From assembly GCF_000389965.1 (NCBI RefSeq), contig NC_021191.1, forward strand, positions 1,303,501 through 1,367,500: a stretch of 64,000 nt of DNA, given 5' to 3'. Within the stretch, counting starts at the first letter, position 1; the number at the start of each line of letters is the position of its first letter. A program made the position numbers and the translations under genes. Shown piece after piece: positions 62,701 to 64,000 of this stretch. The notes under the pieces were generated by a model. That model searched no databases and was not told the DNA's origin. It was given only the letters and a program-made list of their open reading frames with translations. The DNA is from Actinoplanes sp. N902-109. Its GTDB lineage: Bacteria; Actinomycetota; Actinomycetes; Mycobacteriales; Micromonosporaceae.

Positions 62701-63960
62701 TGGGTCATGTCGGTGGACCGCGCGATCGAGCAGTTCGCCGGGGGCGCGCACTTCGACGTGGTGATCGTCGACGAGGCATCGCAGGCGGACGTGTTCGCGC
62801 TGCCGGTGCTCTCGCTGGCCGACCGTGCCGTCGTGGTCGGCGACGATCAGCAGATCGGCCCGCAGCTCGGCTTTGTCGGCGGCGTCACCGGCCTGATCCA
62901 CAGCCACCTGCGCGACGTCCCGTCGGCCGAGCACTTCGACCCGGAGTCCTCGCTCTACGACCACGCCGTGCGCCGCTCACCCGAACGCATCCTGCTCACC
63001 GAGCACTTCCGCTGCGTCCCGCAGATCATCGACTTCTCGTCGCGGCACTACTACGACGGCAAGATCCAGCCGCTGCGCGCGGACCGCTCCACCCTCGATC
63101 CGGTACGAACAGAGCACGTGCCGTCCGGGATCCGGGCACCCGTCGCCCCCTTCGGCGACGTCAACCGGCCCGAGGCGGACGCCCTGGTCGACCGGGTCGC
63201 GGCAATCGTGGCCGACCCGGCGTACCGGGGGCGGACCCTCGGCGTGATCAGCCTGCTGAGCACCAGCGGCCAGGCGGCGTACCTGCTGGAGCGCCTGCGC
63301 GAAACCATCGGCGAGGACGAGATGGAAGCCCGCCACCTGCGGGTGGGTGACGCCTACACGTTCCAGGGCGACGAACGCGACGTGGTCCTGGTGTCCATGG
63401 TGGTCTCCGACAACGACGGCCGGCTCGCCGCCTTCACCAAGCGCGAGTACCACCGCCGGATCAACGTCGCCGCCTCCCGCGCCCGCGACCAGCTCTGGAT
63501 CTTCCACTCGGTGCGCGCGTCCTCGCTCAACGCCGACGATGCCCGCGCGCTGCTGCTCACCTACGCCCACAACACCACCCGCCCAGCCCCGCCGGCCGGG
63601 TCCGCGTCCGCGCTCCCCGAGACCGACTTCGAACGCGAGGTGCTGCGCCGGCTGCGCGAACGCGGCTACGACCCGATCGTGCAGTACCGCATCGGCGGCT
63701 ACCGCATCGACTTCGTCCTCAACGCCCCGGACGGCCGCCGCCTGGCCGTCGAATGCGACGGCGAGACCTACCAGGGCCCCCAGCAATGGGAATCCGACCT
63801 GCGCCGCCAGACCATCCTCGAGCGGGTCGGCAACTGCGTCTTCGTCCGCCTCCGGGGCAGCATCTTCGCCCGCGAACCCGAGGCCGCCCTCCGCCCCCTC
63901 TGGCAGCGCATCACCGAACTCGGCATCGCTGCGTCGGACAGCGCTACCGCTGCGGATTGA
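59782..63960 (+). CDS. SF1 helicase fused to a Vsr/DUF559-like nuclease
   Basis: About 1,392 residues from ATG 59782; ATG 59710 is possible. An N-terminal domain (about 1-310, beta-rich with LVWGHGILETVIDGEPVRYPLV) precedes the helicase: Walker A GPPGTGKT (341), a long helical insertion (about 400-960), motif II DEAS (D997-E998), motif III VVGDDQQIGPQL, LTEHFRCVPQIIDF, GDAYTFQGDERDVVLVSMV and NVAASRARDQLWIF. The C-terminal nuclease (about 1285-1392) carries ETDFEREVLRRL, D1310 in YRIDFVL and E1324-C-D1326 in LAVECDGETY, a PD-(D/E)XK variant near Vsr and DUF559. Helicase-nuclease fusions of this type are often linked to defence or repair. Confidence 0.88.
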   Translation: MQETPTVIRDRAVSVADYLLAVRAHMERPARTVPGDAHWLDRLPRHPRCRLGPEVDDVSWLRVGLPDLPGSPPVPPELRDSLNDLENAAAEGFEDWRDTVWRPWVQVSRAAEQTRTLHRQLFDRMHQVDMAVATTELVWGHGILETVIDGEPVRYPLVATPVLIEYEPDRSLITVSPQGPSRLQTDALAGLDERYLGQLLALAGPAGTLEVDLWDDLERRELFERALGRLGYDRVVTEPDAPDGGGPRIVDTGVLFARPRQRLLRGFLERLRDRLLAGDTTSIGALAAIVAHEPSRLRMPDDRPEDWRRVGERLLMPLPTNEAQESIARRLAQHRNVAVQGPPGTGKTHTIRNLICHLMANGKRVLVVAQKEDPLRVLRDGLPEEIQALCLAVLGRTTDQLVQLQLAARELSDRAATLDQAAEAQRVERLTHRLAEAELDLAQALGGLRSIAEQEAATFRMDEASMSPAEVGAWLRERAAADGGIPDMVRPADEPPLSGAEFAELLDLATRLAPADRAAAIRDLPDVTALPDAARAKEDRADRAEAAERVSRLAVAGVDLDAVRHQGAAAIDDLLDGLREAVAWLHRREGTWTDRLGRLLADPHWAARWADHVTATESLLRSLTELTRVLAGQRVTVPPHLAAEPKRLLTALSELRARFAAGRGVSRLLQAALFRVADEVRVDGEPLRTAADVDVATAWVRRAQAERRLGEHWTEWMQRLDIPAREGDAEVWAGSLLGEAAQSLGWDAQRWPEVAARLAALVPQQERDLDATRLAGIAALLAGVPVVFELDRLDADDRAVADRLAPWPQLATAWRTLDGWDGQLAELDRLVLLRPEVQGYVRLRERLARVAPIWAGHIDAGRVPPVSGAACLRAWQWRQAQTWFDQVIGSVDPATLNHRVEQSRDRIRRLTAELVVASAWLEVARALDDRRRAALADWTTALRKIGKGTGRSAAAWQAHAQRAMASAVEAVPVWVMSVDRAIEQFAGGAHFDVVIVDEASQADVFALPVLSLADRAVVVGDDQQIGPQLGFVGGVTGLIHSHLRDVPSAEHFDPESSLYDHAVRRSPERILLTEHFRCVPQIIDFSSRHYYDGKIQPLRADRSTLDPVRTEHVPSGIRAPVAPFGDVNRPEADALVDRVAAIVADPAYRGRTLGVISLLSTSGQAAYLLERLRETIGEDEMEARHLRVGDAYTFQGDERDVVLVSMVVSDNDGRLAAFTKREYHRRINVAASRARDQLWIFHSVRASSLNADDARALLLTYAHNTTRPAPPAGSASALPETDFEREVLRRLRERGYDPIVQYRIGGYRIDFVLNAPDGRRLAVECDGETYQGPQQWESDLRRQTILERVGNCVFVRLRGSIFAREPEAALRPLWQRITELGIAASDSATAAD

Positions 63961-64000
63961 CGCACTCACCCGCCGGGGCCGCGTGGCTGCTCGCCGTTGC

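Overview
The window is about 70% GC or higher, with GTG starts, long overlapping reading frames and genes packed with ATGA/GTGA stop-start overlaps. Together with a complete type IV pilus locus, an F420-dependent oxidoreductase, an LPXTG surface protein, an FxSxx-COOH peptide system and many small actinobacterial families, this points to a chromosome of a filamentous actinomycete, most likely Micromonosporaceae (Actinoplanes-like). That assignment is inference from gene content, not a database match.

Layout. 0-1.1 kb: a coupled pair of small membrane proteins of a type known beside actinobacterial conflict systems, and a short DivIVA-like protein. 1.1-1.7 kb: a wrecked IS5-family transposase. 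2.3-7.1 kb: a large secreted nuclease / 5'-nucleotidase fusion ending in a strong terminator. 7.4-8.1 kb: AlgH-family protein and tRNA-Ala(GGC). 8.1-10.2 kb: mostly gene-poor, repeat-bearing DNA with one DUF4190 membrane protein. 10.2-11.8 kb: F420 oxidoreductase and a GntR regulator. 12.1-24.0 kb: type IV pilus operon read leftwards, pilB-pilT-pilC-pilA-pilD-pilM-pilN-pilO and three minor pseudopilins, two of which carry large extracellular modules (four Ig-like repeats; ricin-type lectin repeats). 24.1-30.4 kb: GlxA-type regulator diverging from an MFS transporter, a snapalysin-type protease behind a perfect palindrome, and an LPXTG-anchored fibronectin-III protein.

30.3-36.9 kb holds the most unusual set. 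There is a STAS protein and, diverging from it, an FxsT-like NTPase/TPR protein with altered Walker motifs. A leftward three-gene operon follows: an FxSxx-COOH precursor peptide, an HExxH peptide hydroxylase and a GGDEF-EAL protein. The radical SAM maturase that normally accompanies such precursors is not in the window. 38.3-48.6 kb holds a three-gene operon with a Cas4/AddB-like Fe-S nuclease, then a GAF/SpoIIE phosphatase, an SRPBCC protein, a PrimPol-type primase, a beta-family protein and a Dna2/UPF1-like helicase. This is a loose nucleic-acid-processing neighbourhood, and no CRISPR array was seen.

48.7-50.8 kb: bluB under a cobalamin riboswitch and a membrane-attached HExxH protease. 50.9 kb: a striking 15-bp inverted repeat. 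52.0-55.7 kb: a GntR-headed operon (NCS1 permease, Asp/Glu-hydantoin racemase family protein, SDR) for uptake and use of a nucleobase, hydantoin or allantoin-like compound. 55.7-59.7 kb: RibD-like reductase, PhzF-like isomerase, a decayed SDR/HxlR pair, a membrane protein and a serine hydrolase. The window closes with a 1,392-residue SF1 helicase fused to a Vsr/DUF559-like nuclease.
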